DNA from: Bacteroidales bacterium
GTDB lineage: Bacteria; Bacteroidota; Bacteroidia; Bacteroidales; ML635J-15
DNA: 34,455 bases
NCBI GenBank assembly: GCA_028702675.1
Contig: JAQVOJ010000021.1
Coordinates: 1-34,455 of the forward strand
Reading direction: 5' to 3'
The position numbers and the translations under genes were made by a program. Each line of letters starts with the position of its first letter. Within the stretch, counting starts at the first letter, position 1. Under the pieces are notes generated by a model. It was given only the letters and a program-made list of their open reading frames with translations, did no database searches and was not told the origin of the DNA. Of the stretch, positions 7,766 through 16,728 are shown in pieces.

Positions 7766-8704
7766 TTATAAAAAATAAAAAAGCAAAGGCAAAGTAAAAA
7801 GCGAGAGTAATGTGCTCAAAAAAATGTTTTCAACAGCTTGTTTATCATTTAAGCCTAAATCGCGAGCAAGAACAGAAATTATAATCATACAAGGCATACC
7901 TGCTTGCAACACTATTACTCCGGCAGCCTCTGTCGAAATATGGATTAAACCTGTCGTTTGGAAAACTTTTATTATTAAAACAACCAAAACAGGAACTAAA
8001 ACTAGTTTATTTAAACTTACAATCCATGCCCTATAATTCATCAAGACCTTAATGACTCGAACCTGAGCAAGTATAGCACCCACATAAACCATCGACAGAT
8101 ATATAGTAGATTGCCCTAAACCGGTAAGTGGCTTAAATATAACATTTGGTATTTCAACATTAATAAACATAAATGCTAATCCTATAGCGAAACCTATTGT
8201 TACGGGATTTATAAGATGCCTCCAAGTGCTTGTTGATGTTTTTTTTGCTCCTTTATTCAATATAAAAATTCCCCATGTCCACATTAGAGTATCGTGCCCC
8301 AACTGAAAGATTCCTGCAAATAATAATCCTTCACCTCCAGGAAAAAGAGCATCCAACAAGGGGAATCCTAAAAAAACTACATTACCAAACATACTATTAG
8401 TTCTGTGTAGTGCATTATTTTCTTTATCCAGTCTTAGCAATTTGGCACTTATACTCGAAACAATAAAAAGCAATACTACTGTGCTTATTGACATAATGAA
8501 CACAATAATCCCATTTTTAAAAATATCTAATGTAAAATCAGCATGTGCAAATGAGGTAAAAAGCAATAATGGCAAAGTTATTCGCATTATTAGCTTAACA
8601 AGATTGGTATTAATTTCCTGATTAAGCCATTTTAACTTAAACGCAATAAAACCAATCAATCCGAGTATGGCTAATATCCCTATTTGTTCAATTATTATTA
8701 ACAT
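7766..8704 (-). CDS. AEC-family (auxin efflux carrier-like) membrane transporter
   Basis: This 312-residue, very hydrophobic protein has about ten transmembrane segments in two five-helix halves, as in the Mem_trans/AEC family. Family-like features are the opening IGILAILGLIGFIAFKLKWLN, the MRITLPLLLFTSF segment (helix 2), and in the second half QAGMPCMIIISVLARDLG. Family members export or import small organic anions such as malate or malonate, or auxin-like acids. The substrate here cannot be inferred. It is transcribed convergently to the C25 gene. Its promoter (8709-8739) abuts the ATG, which suggests a leaderless mRNA. Confidence 0.8.
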   Translation of the reverse strand: MLIIIEQIGILAILGLIGFIAFKLKWLNQEINTNLVKLIMRITLPLLLFTSFAHADFTLDIFKNGIIVFIMSISTVVLLFIVSSISAKLLRLDKENNALHRTNSMFGNVVFLGFPLLDALFPGGEGLLFAGIFQLGHDTLMWTWGIFILNKGAKKTSTSTWRHLINPVTIGFAIGLAFMFINVEIPNVIFKPLTGLGQSTIYLSMVYVGAILAQVRVIKVLMNYRAWIVSLNKLVLVPVLVVLIIKVFQTTGLIHISTEAAGVIVLQAGMPCMIIISVLARDLGLNDKQAVENIFLSTLLSLFTLPLLFYFL

Positions 8705-8708
8705 TAGG

Positions 8709-8739
8709 CAAAGCTACAACTAAGATTCTGTTCAGGCAA
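8709..8739 (-). promoter_or_regulatory. Promoter of the AEC transporter gene, predicted leaderless
   Basis: Minus-strand TAGCTTTG (plus 8709-8716) is a perfect -7 element, and TTG (plus CAA 8737-8739) lies 20 bases upstream as the -33 element. Only 4 bases separate the last G of the -7 box from the ATG at 8702-8704, so the predicted start point falls within a few bases of the start codon. Confidence 0.6.
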
Positions 8740-8763
8740 TAAGCTTGATAACAGTTTTAATAT

Positions 8764-8797
8764 TATAAAAAAAAGACCACTTCTAAGAGCAGTCTTT
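8764..8797 (-). terminator. Intrinsic terminator of the LPP20-like lipoprotein gene
   Basis: On the minus strand AAAGAC and GTCTTT (plus 8792-8797 and 8772-8777) pair and are extended by wobble and C-G, T-A pairs towards a loop of about 8 bases. An uninterrupted run of about eight T follows. It is 26 bases past the stop of the lipoprotein gene. Confidence 0.75.
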
Positions 8798-8823
8798 AAT
8801 CAGGTATTCTTTAAATTGAGCTA

Positions 8824-9414
8824 TTAATAAGCTCCACTTTCTTCAAGTTTTTTCATTTCTTCGTTGAAAATTTCTTCATACTTCATTTTATCATAGTCAA
8901 CGCGTAATTTTTGATCTTTGCTCAACGAAGTATTAATACCGCTTAATAGAGCTTCTTTATTTACCTCAATTGCGATGTAAGTAGTATATTTTCCGTTTTG
9001 CTCCTGATAATTCTTTTCGCAAGTTACAGCAACATCAGTAAGTTTTTGGTTAACAACTTCGCGAGTTAAATTCTCAAATTTTTGCTCAAAATCAGAGTTT
9101 TCACCAACTTCAGTTTCATTTACATAACGATCTGTTACCGATTTTATAGTTGATTGAATATTACTCGACAATCTTTGTTTACAAGCAACAAGAGCCTTTT
9201 CGCGAGATAAATTCATGTCTTGAGAAGTTGCACTAGCATCAGCACGGAAAAAATCAGCATCACTACGACCTTCGTTTTTACAAGGAATGTTAATTTCTTT
9301 TGCACCATCGGGTTTAACATCAGCCGCTTCTTTTGTACCTTTACAGGCAGAAAATAATGTAGCAGTTGCCAACAATGTGATTACAAATAGGTTTTTAATG
9401 GTAATTGTTTTCAT
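8824..9414 (-). CDS. LPP20-like lipoprotein
   Basis: The ORF track starts at 9438, but the ATG at 9414 is preferred because it places a classical lipoprotein signal at the N-terminus: MKTITIKNLF, a hydrophobic stretch, and lipobox LFSAC with C24 as the lipidated residue. The mature 170 residues are charged and helical. They include a segment (ADASATSQDMNLSREKALVACKQRL) that resembles the LPP20 lipoprotein family, in which residues around an S/N-x-x-x-A-x-x-x-A pattern precede a mixed alpha/beta domain. It is presumably anchored in the outer membrane or periplasm. Function is unknown. It has its own terminator (8764-8797). Confidence 0.7.
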   Translation of the reverse strand: MKTITIKNLFVITLLATATLFSACKGTKEAADVKPDGAKEINIPCKNEGRSDADFFRADASATSQDMNLSREKALVACKQRLSSNIQSTIKSVTDRYVNETEVGENSDFEQKFENLTREVVNQKLTDVAVTCEKNYQEQNGKYTTYIAIEVNKEALLSGINTSLSKDQKLRVDYDKMKYEEIFNEEMKKLEESGAY

Positions 9415-9502
9415 AGCATAAATTTTAATGTTATACATAAATAATTTTTGATAAAAGTAGTTAATTTTCTATAAATTACATAAATAATCGAAATATTTAA
9501 AT

Positions 9503-9510
9503 CAAACATA
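9503..9510 (-). promoter_or_regulatory. Candidate -7 element for the LPP20-like gene
   Basis: Minus-strand TATGTTTG fits TAnnTTTG and would give a leader of about 85 bases. Possible -33 TTG sequences lie 15 or 23 bases upstream, neither at the ideal spacing. Confidence 0.35.
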
Positions 9511-9566
9511 ATGCCAAATAAAATACAAATAAACAAGGCTTTAGTTTAAAATTAAATCTATAAATA

Positions 9567-11699
9567 ATGAAACCTAACAATAAGCATAACAGCAAAAATG
9601 CAAACAATCGTAAAGATAATAAATCATTAACAAATTTAATCTTAGGAATACTAAGTAGCAGCCCTCAAAAATTGTTTAATTACAAACAACTTTCGGCTAT
9701 ACTAAACAGAACAACTCATGAAAGTAAAGAAGAAATTGCACTTTTACTTGAAGAGTTAAAACACACCGGAACAATTGAAGAAGTTTATCGCGGGAAATAC
9801 AGATTTAAATCAAGGACAGGGATTATCGAAGGAGTTGTTGATATTAGTCGTAGAGGATATGCTAGAATTATTAGCGAAGAGCTTACCGATGATATTTTTG
9901 TATCACAAAAAAACTTACATAATTCTTTACATGGCGATAAAGTAAAAATAGTGTTATATGCCAAAAAACGTACATCTAAATTAGAAGGAGAGGTTATTGA
10001 AATACTTAAACGCTTCAGAGATAAATTTGCCGGTACAATAGAAATTGTAAAATCTTATGGTTTCTTAATACCTGACGACTCACGAATGCCTTACGATATT
10101 TATATTCCATTAGAGAATCTTAATGGAGCAAAATCGGGCGACAAAGTTTTAGTTTCAATCACAGAATGGCACCCTAAAGGTAAAAATCCAACAGGAACAG
10201 TTGTAAGAATATTAGGAAGACCAGGCGAAAACGATGCTGAAATGCATTCTATACTTGCAGAATTTGGACTCCCAATCGATTTCCCAAAAGATGTAGAACA
10301 AGCTGCTGAAAAAATTCGTGAAGAAATATCCCAATTTGACGAAGAAACAAGAAAAGATTTCCGCAATATCCTTACATTTACAATAGACCCTGCCGATGCC
10401 AAAGACTTTGATGATGCAATTTCTTTTGAAAAAAATAATGATGACACATTTAACATAGGAATTCATATTGCTGATGTAAGTTATTACGTAACCCCCGGTA
10501 ATACTATCGACGAAGAAGCTAAAAGTCGTGCAACATCAATCTACTTGGTTGACAGGGTTGTTCCAATGTTGCCTGAAAAATTATCTAATAAGGTTTGTAG
10601 TTTAAGACCAAAAGAAGACAAACTTTGTTTCTCTGCTGTTTTTAAAATTAATAAAGAAGCTGAGATATCAGATTCGTGGTTTGGTAGAACTATTATTAAT
10701 TCTGATTATCGTTTTGATTATTCCGAAGTGCAAAAAATATTGGACACGCAAAATGGTAGCATTGCCTCAGAACTAAAACAAATAAATGAAATTGCAAAAA
10801 AACTTAGAGAAAAACGATTCCATAAAGGATCACTGAATTTTGAACATGCCGAAGTAAAATTCAAACTAGATGAAAAAGGGAAACCAATAAGTGTTTATTT
10901 TAAAGAAGCAACAGAAGCAAATCACTTAATTGAAGAATTTATGCTTTTAGCAAATAAAAAAGTTGCAGAGCTTATTGGTAAATCTAAACGAACCATGATA
11001 TACAGAGTACACGACGAACCTAATCCCGAAAAACTACAATCTTTTGCTGGTTTTATACGCAGATTCGGACATCAGTTGCCAACCGGAAACCCGAAGAAAA
11101 TACCTCAATCACTAAATGCCCTAATCAATGATGTGCAGGGAAAACCAGAACAGAATATAATTGAAAACCTTGCAGTAAGAAGTATGGCAAAAGCCGAATA
11201 TAGTATCGATAATATAGGCCATTACGGATTAGCATTTGATTACTATACACACTTTACATCTCCAATAAGACGATATCCAGACCTTATAGTACATAGATTA
11301 TTAGCTGCATTCCTTAAAAACGAAAAAACTCCAAAAGATAACTACGAATGGCTATGTAAACATAGTTCCGATATGGAACAACTCGCTACACAAGCAGAAA
11401 GAGCCTCAATAAAATATAAACAAGCCGAATTCTTAAGTGATAAAATTGGAAACCAATTCGAAGGAGTAATATCGGGAGTTACAGAATGGGGATTCTTTGT
11501 GGAACTTACCGAAAATGCTTGCGAAGGTCTTGTACCAATGCGTTCACTTACCGATGATTTTTATTATTTTGACGAAGACAATTATTGTATCAAAGGTAAA
11601 AGCAATGGCAAAATGTTTATGCTTGGCGATAAAGTAAAGATTGAAATTATTAAAGTTAATTTACAGAAAAAACAGGTAGATATGGATTTGGTTGAATAG
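9567..11699 (+). CDS. rnr: Ribonuclease R (RNase II/RNB family 3'-5' exoribonuclease)
   Basis: This 710-residue protein has the full RNase R order: N-terminal winged-helix region (about 20-85), two cold-shock OB domains (about 85-235), the RNB catalytic domain (about 255-590) and a C-terminal S1 domain (about 631-709, starting GVISGVTEWGFFVEL). The catalytic metal-binding aspartates are in IDPADAKDFDDAIS (D274, D280, D282, D283), and FTSPIRRYPDL is the conserved RNB C-terminal motif. It degrades structured RNA from the 3' end and takes part in RNA quality control. It appears monocistronic. A 21-bp tandem repeat begins at its stop codon. Confidence 0.95.
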   Translation: MKPNNKHNSKNANNRKDNKSLTNLILGILSSSPQKLFNYKQLSAILNRTTHESKEEIALLLEELKHTGTIEEVYRGKYRFKSRTGIIEGVVDISRRGYARIISEELTDDIFVSQKNLHNSLHGDKVKIVLYAKKRTSKLEGEVIEILKRFRDKFAGTIEIVKSYGFLIPDDSRMPYDIYIPLENLNGAKSGDKVLVSITEWHPKGKNPTGTVVRILGRPGENDAEMHSILAEFGLPIDFPKDVEQAAEKIREEISQFDEETRKDFRNILTFTIDPADAKDFDDAISFEKNNDDTFNIGIHIADVSYYVTPGNTIDEEAKSRATSIYLVDRVVPMLPEKLSNKVCSLRPKEDKLCFSAVFKINKEAEISDSWFGRTIINSDYRFDYSEVQKILDTQNGSIASELKQINEIAKKLREKRFHKGSLNFEHAEVKFKLDEKGKPISVYFKEATEANHLIEEFMLLANKKVAELIGKSKRTMIYRVHDEPNPEKLQSFAGFIRRFGHQLPTGNPKKIPQSLNALINDVQGKPEQNIIENLAVRSMAKAEYSIDNIGHYGLAFDYYTHFTSPIRRYPDLIVHRLLAAFLKNEKTPKDNYEWLCKHSSDMEQLATQAERASIKYKQAEFLSDKIGNQFEGVISGVTEWGFFVELTENACEGLVPMRSLTDDFYYFDEDNYCIKGKSNGKMFMLGDKVKIEIIKVNLQKKQVDMDLVE

Positions 11700-11780
11700 G
11701 GGGTAGGTGACAGGTTTTAGGGGGTAGGTGACAGGTTTTAGGAGGTAGGTGACAGGTTTTAGGGGGTAGGATTTAGGTTT
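11697..11780 (+). repeat. 21-bp tandem repeat starting on the rnr stop codon
   Basis: Units lie at 11697-11717, 11718-11738, 11739-11759 and 11760-11780. The first two are identical (TAGGGGGTAGGTGACAGGTT plus T), the third has one substitution, the fourth has several, and a fifth (11781-11801) is recognisable but decayed. The period equals seven codons, and every unit starts with TAG in the rnr frame, so the gene's stop codon is part of unit 1. The G-tract strand is rnr-sense and could form two-layer G-quadruplexes. No gene lies between here and 11916. Confidence 0.85.
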
Positions 11781-11915
11781 TAAGGGTTGGAATTTGAAAT
11801 TTAAAATTTATAGGGCTACACCTTATTATGTTATTAAAAAACCATTCATATTTTAAAAATAATCTTGAAAATACTATAATTTTACGTATTTTGTAACAAA
11901 TTATACATTTTAGTC

Positions 11916-13130
11916 ATGGCAGGTTTAGATAAATCACCTAAATTACTAACAAATATTAGTTTGCTTCCACAAGAAGAAATGCTTGAAGTTAAAAATAAAA
12001 AGCATAGATTTTCTATTGGAATTCCTTGCGACAAAAGCGGACTTGAATCACGAGTGCCATTAGCTCCATTAAGTGTAGAGCATCTTGTAGAAATAGGATT
12101 TGAAGTTAGAATTTCACGTAATAGCGGAAACTCTGCAAATTTTTCAAACCTTGATTATTCAGAAAAAGGTGCTCAGATTGTAGATAACGAAGAAGCATTA
12201 CAAGCAGATATAATAATTAAAGTTGCTCCACTTTCACTAAACGAAATTTCTCTATTAAGAGGTTCACAAGTTATTATTTCATCATTGCATGTTTATACTC
12301 AACCCCGAGAATACTTTCTTGAACTTATTCGAAAAAAAATTACCGCTATTTCGTTTGAAGACCTAATGGATAAATATGGTAATTATCCTATTGTACGTAG
12401 CATGAGCGAAATAGCAGGTCGTTCATCAATTCTTATTGCCTCAGAATATCTTAGTAATGTACACAAAGGAAAAGGCGAAATGCTTGGAGGAGTTACAGGC
12501 GTTTCTCCATCAGAAATTGTTATAATAGGAGCAGGAACAGCAGGAACTTATGCTGCAAAAACAGCACTAGGACTTGGTGCCAATATTAAAGTGTTCGATC
12601 GTTCGGTACATAGACTTAATCGATTGCAAAATCTTGTGGGTTTTCCTGTATTTACATCAACAATACAACCGTCAATTCTTGTTCAAAGTTTAAAAACAGC
12701 AGATGTTGTAATTGGTGCAATTAGAATTATTGCAGGTAATTGCCCCGTTTTTATTACAGAAGATATGGTTAAAATAATGAAAAATAACTCTGTAATTGTG
12801 GATATAAGCATCGACCAAGGTGGATGCTTCGAAACTAGCAAAGTTACCGACCATAAAAAACCGGTATATAGAAAACATGATGTTGTTCACTATTGTGTAC
12901 CAAATATTCCTTCGCGTGTTGCTCGTACAGCATCTTATGCTCTTAGCAATATTATTATACATCAACTTATTGAACTAAAAAACTCCGGAACCTTAAACAA
13001 TTTCTTGAAACATCATCCCGAAAGCCGTAACGGAGTGTATCTATTTAATGGAATTCTTACCAGCGAACATATAGGACGAGTTATTGGTGTTTATTCCAGA
13101 GATATCGATTTATTACTTGCGGCACTTTAA
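11916..13130 (+). CDS. ald: Alanine dehydrogenase family protein
   Basis: This 404-residue protein has the alanine dehydrogenase/PNT N-terminal fold (IGIPCDKSGLESRVPLAP, then VEHLVEIGFEVRISRNSG) and a Rossmann NAD-binding domain with GAGTAG at 205-210 followed by LGLGANIKVFD. The region IVDISIDQGGCFETS matches the conserved (V)DVAIDQGGC.E.S segment of the family. The enzyme interconverts alanine with pyruvate and ammonia using NAD(H). It is about 30 residues longer than the common form, with an N-terminal extension of about 25 residues. A perfect upstream promoter is not seen. TATTTTG at 11889-11895 is one base short of consensus. Confidence 0.85.
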   Translation: MAGLDKSPKLLTNISLLPQEEMLEVKNKKHRFSIGIPCDKSGLESRVPLAPLSVEHLVEIGFEVRISRNSGNSANFSNLDYSEKGAQIVDNEEALQADIIIKVAPLSLNEISLLRGSQVIISSLHVYTQPREYFLELIRKKITAISFEDLMDKYGNYPIVRSMSEIAGRSSILIASEYLSNVHKGKGEMLGGVTGVSPSEIVIIGAGTAGTYAAKTALGLGANIKVFDRSVHRLNRLQNLVGFPVFTSTIQPSILVQSLKTADVVIGAIRIIAGNCPVFITEDMVKIMKNNSVIVDISIDQGGCFETSKVTDHKKPVYRKHDVVHYCVPNIPSRVARTASYALSNIIIHQLIELKNSGTLNNFLKHHPESRNGVYLFNGILTSEHIGRVIGVYSRDIDLLLAAL

Positions 13131-13205
13131 CCTAATATAGTTAATCTAAAAAACATATTGTAATAGCTAGTAGCAATTATTTATAAGTAATAGCAATAAA
13201 TTCTG

Positions 13206-13237
13206 TTTGCAAAGTTCATAGTCTAAAACTATATTTG
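13206..13237 (+). promoter_or_regulatory. Promoter of ileS
   Basis: TTTG (13206-13209), 20 intervening bases and TATATTTG (13230-13237) make a full Bacteroidota promoter. The start point should be near 13241, giving a leader of about 32 bases before the ileS ATG at 13273. Confidence 0.75.
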
Positions 13238-13272
13238 CACCTCATTTTCAGATTTATTAAAAATTATTACAC

Positions 13273-16200
13273 ATGGGCAATAAATTCCCTGAATATAAAC
13301 AACTTAATCTTTCTGCCATTAACAAAGAGATTATGGAATTATGGGAGAAAGAAGAAACTTTTAAACAGAGTATTAGTAGTCGTAAAAACAAACCGGAATA
13401 TGTTTTTTACGAAGGTCCTCCTTCTGCAAACGGAAAACCCGGAATACATCATGTAATGGCAAGAGCTATTAAAGATATTTTTTGCCGATACAAAACTATG
13501 ACCGGATACAAAGTAAACAGAAAAGCCGGTTGGGATACTCATGGCTTACCGGTAGAACTTAGCGTAGAGAAAACTCTTGGAATAACTAAAGAAGATATAG
13601 GTAAGAAAATTACCGTTGACGAATATAATACCACTTGCCGCAAAGAAGTAATGAAATATACTGATATGTGGGAAGAACTTACAAGAAAAATGGGGTATTG
13701 GGTTGATATGGACAATCCTTATATTACATACGACAACAGGTATATTGAAACTCTTTGGTATCTTCTAAAAAAAATATTCGATAAAGGCTTACTTTATAAA
13801 GGTTATACAATTCAACCTTATTCGCCTGCAGCAGGAACAGGACTTAGTACACACGAATTAAATCAACCCGGCTGCTATCGTGATGTTAAAGATACTGTAT
13901 GTACAGCTATGTTTAAACTTATTGCTAACGAGCCATACAAAAAAATATTTAACGACATACAAAATCCTATTTATACCTTAGCATGGACAACTACTCCATG
14001 GACTTTGCCAAGTAATACTGCTTTAGCAGTGGGTGCCGAAATAGAATATTTGTTGATTGAAACTTACAATCCATATTTAGGAAATAAAATAAATGTTGTT
14101 TTATGTAAAGACAGATTATCTGCATATTTTAACCCCGAACACGAACAAAATGAGTTAACTGATTATGAACCTGGCAATAAAAATTTACCATACAAAATCC
14201 TAAAAAGTTTTAATGGTAAAATGCTTATTGGTTTAAAATATGAACAATTAATTAACTGGGTAAAACCCGATGGCGATGCATTTAGAATTATTGCCGGTGA
14301 TTATGTAACTACCGAAGACGGAACCGGTATTGTTCACATTGCCCCAACATTTGGTGCCGACGACCTTCGTGTGGCAAAACTAGCAGGTATTGCAGCCTTA
14401 GTTCTTGTTGATAATGCCGGACAAACAGTTCCATTAGTTGATAAAAAAGGACGTTTTACTCCACTCAATAATATTGATGAAAATTTTGCACAAAAACACA
14501 TAAACTTTAATGAATACAAAGATTTTGAAAGTCGTTATGTTAAAAACGAATACGACCAAAATCTTACAGAAAAAGATATTACAGTTGATATAGATATTGC
14601 TGTAAACCTAAAGCAAAACGGAAAAGCCTTCAAGATTGAAAAATACGAGCATAATTATCCACATTGTTGGCGTACCGACAAACCAATACTTTATTATCCT
14701 CTCGATTCATGGTTTATACGTACTACTGCTGTTAAAGACCGTATGATAGAACTAAATAAAACCATAAACTGGAAACCGGCAAGTACAGGAGAAGGACGCT
14801 TTGGTAAATGGCTTGAAAATCTTGTGGACTGGAACCTTTCCCGCAGCAGATACTGGGGCACTCCCCTACCTATTTGGCGAACCGAAGATGGTAACGAAAT
14901 TAAATGTATTGGCTCCGTTACAGAATTAATTACTGAAATAGATAAATCTATTGCTGCCGGCAAAATGGCAGATAATCCATACAAAAATTTCCAGCAAGGT
15001 AATAACAGTAAAGAAAACTACGAAAAAATTGACCTGCATCGCCCTTATGTAGATAATATAGTTTTAGTTTCTGATAATGACAAAGCTATGTATCGTGAAT
15101 CTGATCTTATTGATGTTTGGTTCGACTCCGGAGCCATGCCTTTTGCACAATGGCATTACCCTTTCGAAAATAAAGATAATTTTAATAATCTTTTTCCTGC
15201 CGATTTTATTGCCGAAGGTGTTGATCAAACAAGAGGATGGTTTTTTACTCTACATGCTATTGCCACTATGATAAGTGATTCGGTTGCATTTAAAAATATT
15301 ATTAGTAACGGATTAGTTCTTGATAAATTTGGCAATAAAATGTCTAAGCGTCTTGGCAATGCCGTTGATCCATTCGAAGTAATAGAAAAATACGGAAGCG
15401 ATGCTTTGCGATGGTATATGATTACAAACGCTCAACCATGGGATAACCTAAAATTTGATGTAGCAGGTGTTGAAGAAATTCAACGTAAATTTTTTGGCAC
15501 ACTTTTCAATACATACGGATTTTTTGCACTTTATGCCAATGTAGATAGTTTCTATCATACCGAAAAAGAAATTCCCGTATCAGAAAGACCAGAATTAGAC
15601 AGATGGATTATATCTTTATTAAATACTCTTATAAAAGAAACTCACAAGTATTACGAAGATTACGAACCAACAAAAGCAGGAAGAGCTATTCAAGAATTTG
15701 TTAACGATAATTTGAGTAATTGGTATGTTCGACTTGGTAGAAAAAGATATTGGGGAGGCGAGATGAATAAAGACAAACTCGCAGCATACCAAACGCTTTA
15801 TACATGTTTAAATACTGTATGCAAACTTGCTTCACCAATCGCTCCTTTCATTACAGATAAAATCTATCGCGATTTAAATTCTGTGTGTAAAAAAGAAGCA
15901 TCAAATTCAATACATTTAAACTTATTCCCTGAATATAGCGAAAAATTAATTGATAAAGATTTGGAAGAAAGAATGAAGCTTGCCCAAACTATTTCTTCGC
16001 TTGTTCTTGCATTACGCCGTCAAGTAAATATAAAAGTAAGGCAACCTCTACAAAAAATCATTATACCTGTAATTGATAAAAACTTCGTAAAACAAGTTGA
16101 AGCCGTAAAACATATTATTCTTGCAGAAACCAATATCAAAGAATTAAACTTATTAGAAGATACATCCGGCATCTTGGTTAAAAAAGTTAAACCCGACTTT

Positions 16201-16716
16201 AAAAAATTAGGACCTCGCTATGGCAAAATGATGAAGCAAATTGCCGCATTTTTAAATGATTTAAATCAATCAGATATAGCCAAACTTGAAAGATCTGGTA
16301 TATTAGAGTTTGAAATAGAAAATCAAAAAATAAGCATTCATTTAGATGATGTTGAAATAAGATCAGAAGATATTCCCGGATGGTTGGTAGCAAATCATGA
16401 TAATATAAGCGTAGCCTTGGATGTAACTATTACTGAAGAGCTTCAAAAAGAAGGAATAGCAAGAGAATTAGTAAACAGGATACAAAACTTAAGAAAAGAA
16501 AGTGGATTTGAAGTTACCGATAAAATTTATATTTATATAGAATCGAACAAAGAAATTAATTCAGCTGTTATAGAGTATCAAGATTATATTTGCGAACAAA
16601 CTTTAGGAGAAGACATTAATATTCTCGAAAAATTGGAACAAAATATTTTTAAAAACGTAGAAGTTAATGATCTAAGCATAAGTATTGCAGTTGAGAGAAT
16701 AAAAAATATTAATTAA
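13273..16716 (+). CDS. ileS: Isoleucyl-tRNA synthetase with GIHH signature
   Basis: This 1147-residue class I synthetase charges tRNA-Ile. The first signature motif, normally HIGH, reads GIHH at 57-60 (ANGKPGIHHVMAR). The second, KMSKR, is intact at 689-693. The editing domain (AWTTTPWTLPSNTALAVG) is present, as are SRSRYWGTPLPIW and the tRNA-binding C-terminal region. The length and the LSRSRYWG and GIVHIAPTFG patterns fit the eukaryote-like IleRS2 group. Published work on IleRS2 links exchange of the first and third HIGH residues (GxHH) to mupirocin hyper-resistance, and this sequence shows that exchange. Gene spacing (12 bases to the next ATG) suggests co-transcription with the DksA-like gene. 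The small overlapping ORFs are shadows. Confidence 0.97.
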   Translation: MGNKFPEYKQLNLSAINKEIMELWEKEETFKQSISSRKNKPEYVFYEGPPSANGKPGIHHVMARAIKDIFCRYKTMTGYKVNRKAGWDTHGLPVELSVEKTLGITKEDIGKKITVDEYNTTCRKEVMKYTDMWEELTRKMGYWVDMDNPYITYDNRYIETLWYLLKKIFDKGLLYKGYTIQPYSPAAGTGLSTHELNQPGCYRDVKDTVCTAMFKLIANEPYKKIFNDIQNPIYTLAWTTTPWTLPSNTALAVGAEIEYLLIETYNPYLGNKINVVLCKDRLSAYFNPEHEQNELTDYEPGNKNLPYKILKSFNGKMLIGLKYEQLINWVKPDGDAFRIIAGDYVTTEDGTGIVHIAPTFGADDLRVAKLAGIAALVLVDNAGQTVPLVDKKGRFTPLNNIDENFAQKHINFNEYKDFESRYVKNEYDQNLTEKDITVDIDIAVNLKQNGKAFKIEKYEHNYPHCWRTDKPILYYPLDSWFIRTTAVKDRMIELNKTINWKPASTGEGRFGKWLENLVDWNLSRSRYWGTPLPIWRTEDGNEIKCIGSVTELITEIDKSIAAGKMADNPYKNFQQGNNSKENYEKIDLHRPYVDNIVLVSDNDKAMYRESDLIDVWFDSGAMPFAQWHYPFENKDNFNNLFPADFIAEGVDQTRGWFFTLHAIATMISDSVAFKNIISNGLVLDKFGNKMSKRLGNAVDPFEVIEKYGSDALRWYMITNAQPWDNLKFDVAGVEEIQRKFFGTLFNTYGFFALYANVDSFYHTEKEIPVSERPELDRWIISLLNTLIKETHKYYEDYEPTKAGRAIQEFVNDNLSNWYVRLGRKRYWGGEMNKDKLAAYQTLYTCLNTVCKLASPIAPFITDKIYRDLNSVCKKEASNSIHLNLFPEYSEKLIDKDLEERMKLAQTISSLVLALRRQVNIKVRQPLQKIIIPVIDKNFVKQVEAVKHIILAETNIKELNLLEDTSGILVKKVKPDFKKLGPRYGKMMKQIAAFLNDLNQSDIAKLERSGILEFEIENQKISIHLDDVEIRSEDIPGWLVANHDNISVALDVTITEELQKEGIARELVNRIQNLRKESGFEVTDKIYIYIESNKEINSAVIEYQDYICEQTLGEDINILEKLEQNIFKNVEVNDLSISIAVERIKNIN

Positions 16717-16728
16717 AGATTAAGAATT

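Noticed and set aside
10100-10466. Two minus-strand ORFs inside rnr
   Set aside because: Both are antisense to the RNB domain and mutually overlapping in different frames.
13131-13200. Possible hairpin after alanine dehydrogenase
   Set aside because: Short imperfect repeats (AGTAGCAAT, AGTAATAGCAAT) are direct rather than inverted, and no stem with a T-run is present.
13235-13456. 73-aa plus-strand ORF overlapping the ileS start
   Set aside because: It begins inside the ileS promoter and is out of frame with the conserved IleRS N-terminus.
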